DNA of 7,697 bases from the NCBI GenBank assembly GCA_029573365.1, contig JAKQGD010000076.1, positions 1 to 7,697 of the forward strand, given 5' to 3'. Below the pieces are notes generated by a model. The model worked only from the letters and a program-made list of their open reading frames with translations, did no database searches and was not told where the DNA came from. This DNA is from Bacteroidota bacterium. GTDB taxonomy: Bacteria; Bacteroidota; Bacteroidia; Chitinophagales; Saprospiraceae. Shown in pieces: positions 6,245 through 7,697 of this stretch. The position numbers and the translations under genes are program-made. Within the stretch, counting starts at the first letter, position 1, and each line of letters begins with the position of its first letter.

Positions 6245-7697
6245 CAAAGGTAATCTTTTTAAACTGAATAACGGACCCGGGTTTTTTCCGGGCCAGCACT
6301 GTCAGGTCACTTTTTATTACCTGCATGACCCTGGGATAACCGCCCGTAGTCTGACAATCATGCACCAGGACTATGAGCTGCCCATTTGGCGTAAGCTGAA
6401 CCACCCCTGGCGTAACAGCCGTAGATACCATCTCCTCCATATCAGAATCTGCGAGGCTGCCTCCCTCCAGATATATGCCCATACGGTTGCTACGATTAGA
6501 AATACAAAATGAGTTTTGCTCCAGTTTTTCTCTGTCCAAATCAGAAAGCTTAAAATATTCTCTTCCTGGAAAAAAACGAATGGGAACCACATCCGGCAGA
6601 GAATCAACACTTGGGATTACACTCACTTTATTTGGGATGCCCGAAGTGTTTTCTGAAACATACAATGACTGTCCTTTGCTAATCAGCCCGCCTATGCCTA
6701 TGGCCTGCAAGGCACATCTACTGCCCAAAACCAGGGGGGCATCAAATCCTCCTTTGACCGCAAGATAGCTCCTCCATCCATGACCCGTATAATTTATCTC
6801 CAGCAATTGTCCTTTTAAGGCTTCCACCCGCTGACCTAAAGGCACCTCTGCTCCATCGAGGCGTGCAGCACCACAGCCGGTGACACATACAGTAATGTCG
6901 TGAGACAGTTCGATGCTAAAATTGCCCATGGTTATTTCGAGGGTGGCAGAATTTCTTTTGTTGCCCAGCATGGAGTTTGCCAAATGATAAGCAACCTCAT
7001 CTGCGGGTCCGCCTGCCGGCACCCCTTTGTTTCGGTATCCAAACCGTCCTTCATCCTGAAAAACGCTGAACAACCCCGGCTTGAGTACTGTGGCTACCTT
7101 GATGCCTGATGGTTGCTGCTTAAGGTCTTCCGGAATATTTTGATTGTTTTTAATTTTTACGAATTGTTCCTCAGAAATGGGATAAAATCTGACCTTGTCT
7201 CCTGACGAAAGCAGAAAAGGCGACTCAGAGCAGGGCCGATAAACCGGCAGTGGTGTCCGGCCTATGATCTGCCATCCTCCGGGCGAATCCAACGGGTAAA
7301 TGCCTGTCTGCCGACCGGCAACACCTACAGAACCTGCCTCCACCCTGACCCTGGGAGAGGCTCTGCGGGGAGAGGCCAGACTTTCGTCTACAGACGCCAT
7401 ATACGCAAACCCCGGCAAAAAGCCCATCATATGTACGTGATAATCGATACCGGTATGCAGACCGATCAACTCTTCCTTGTCCATGTTTTTATCCGTAGCC
7501 AAGGTTTCAAGGTCGGGGCCATATTCTGCATTGTAACACACAGGTATCTCAATAAGCCTGCCTCCATCACCGGCATCTGAATCCAAACCGTAGTCGTTTA
7601 GAGCCGATTGTACGAAGTGCAGGACATCGACACCGGCTGTCTCTGTGATGAGCACATCGTAAAACAATGTCACCGTCACAAAAGCCGGAACCGTTTC
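6177..7697 (-). CDS. pxpBC: 5-oxoprolinase subunits B and C fused (KipI-KipA type), 5' partial
   Basis: Fusion of the two carboxyltransferase-like subunits that work with PxpA on 5-oxoproline. An in-frame GTG at 7679 is probably not the start. Codons run open to the window edge and read ETVPAF before VTVTLFYD, matching the interior of PxpB proteins, so roughly 50-60 N-terminal residues lie outside. Counting from that GTG, the PxpB part (about 1-190) has HMMGFLPGFAYM (83-94), ASPRRASPRVRVEAGSVGVA (102-121) and YPLDSPGGWQIIGRTPL (128-144). The PxpC part (about 195-500) has FQDEGRFGYRNKGVPAGGP (207-225), GGFDAPLVLGSR (310-321), SNRMGIYLEGG (397-407) and DCQTTGGYPRV (441-451). Separate genes occur in E. 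coli and Bacillus (kipI, kipA), while fused forms are annotated as 5-oxoprolinase/urea amidolyase family proteins. A short linker of about 180-195 joins the parts. No biotin-binding or carboxylase domain is visible, so urea amidolyase activity is unlikely. Confidence 0.93.
   Translation of the reverse strand, partial: ETVPAFVTVTLFYDVLITETAGVDVLHFVQSALNDYGLDSDAGDGGRLIEIPVCYNAEYGPDLETLATDKNMDKEELIGLHTGIDYHVHMMGFLPGFAYMASVDESLASPRRASPRVRVEAGSVGVAGRQTGIYPLDSPGGWQIIGRTPLPVYRPCSESPFLLSSGDKVRFYPISEEQFVKIKNNQNIPEDLKQQPSGIKVATVLKPGLFSVFQDEGRFGYRNKGVPAGGPADEVAYHLANSMLGNKRNSATLEITMGNFSIELSHDITVCVTGCGAARLDGAEVPLGQRVEALKGQLLEINYTGHGWRSYLAVKGGFDAPLVLGSRCALQAIGIGGLISKGQSLYVSENTSGIPNKVSVIPSVDSLPDVVPIRFFPGREYFKLSDLDREKLEQNSFCISNRSNRMGIYLEGGSLADSDMEEMVSTAVTPGVVQLTPNGQLIVLVHDCQTTGGYPRVMQVIKSDLTVLARKKPGSVIQFKKITFDEAKKIEIERQRLFAGWYRLEL

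Noticed and set aside
1..7697. CRISPR arrays, tRNA/rRNA genes, insertion sequences, phage or defence genes
   Set aside because: No repeat-spacer pattern, cloverleaf-like gene, transposase or terminal inverted repeats were seen. The coding genes fill nearly the whole window.

Overview
The window comes from a member of the Bacteroidota. It carries a SusD-family outer-membrane lipoprotein, PKD and Calx-beta lipoproteins with Cys lipoboxes, and A-rich leaders without a Shine-Dalgarno sequence, all typical of that phylum. Genus cannot be fixed from the sequence. There are seven genes in two convergent blocks, packed almost without gaps.

Positions 2-3604 (+ strand) are the downstream end of a polysaccharide utilization locus (PUL). 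It contains a SusD-like glycan-capture lipoprotein (5'-truncated by the window edge), a PKD-type surface glycan-binding lipoprotein rich in cysteine, and a lipoprotein GH16 endo-beta-1,3-glucanase of the laminarinase type. Together they predict capture and first cleavage of a laminarin-like beta-glucan at the cell surface. The oligosaccharides would pass through a SusC/TonB-dependent transporter, expected just upstream and outside the window. A more AT-rich gene follows after 30 bases on the same strand (3635-4252). It encodes an arsenate reductase/low-molecular-weight phosphatase-like protein with no evident link to glycan use. A weak hairpin plus T-run lies at its end.

Positions 4281-7697 (- strand) form a compact operon read right to left: a PxpB-PxpC fusion (5'-truncated by the window edge), PxpA (LamB/YcsF family), and an NRAMP-fold transporter of the YcsG type. 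The first two overlap by 68 bases and the last two by an ATGA. PxpA with PxpB and PxpC forms the ATP-dependent prokaryotic 5-oxoprolinase, which opens 5-oxo-L-proline (pyroglutamate) to glutamate. The transporter lacks the classic NRAMP metal-binding motifs, so it may import 5-oxoproline or a related organic substrate rather than metal. This is the most interesting functional question in the window.

No tRNA, rRNA, CRISPR array, insertion sequence or phage gene was seen, and no gene-free stretch exceeds 100 bases.
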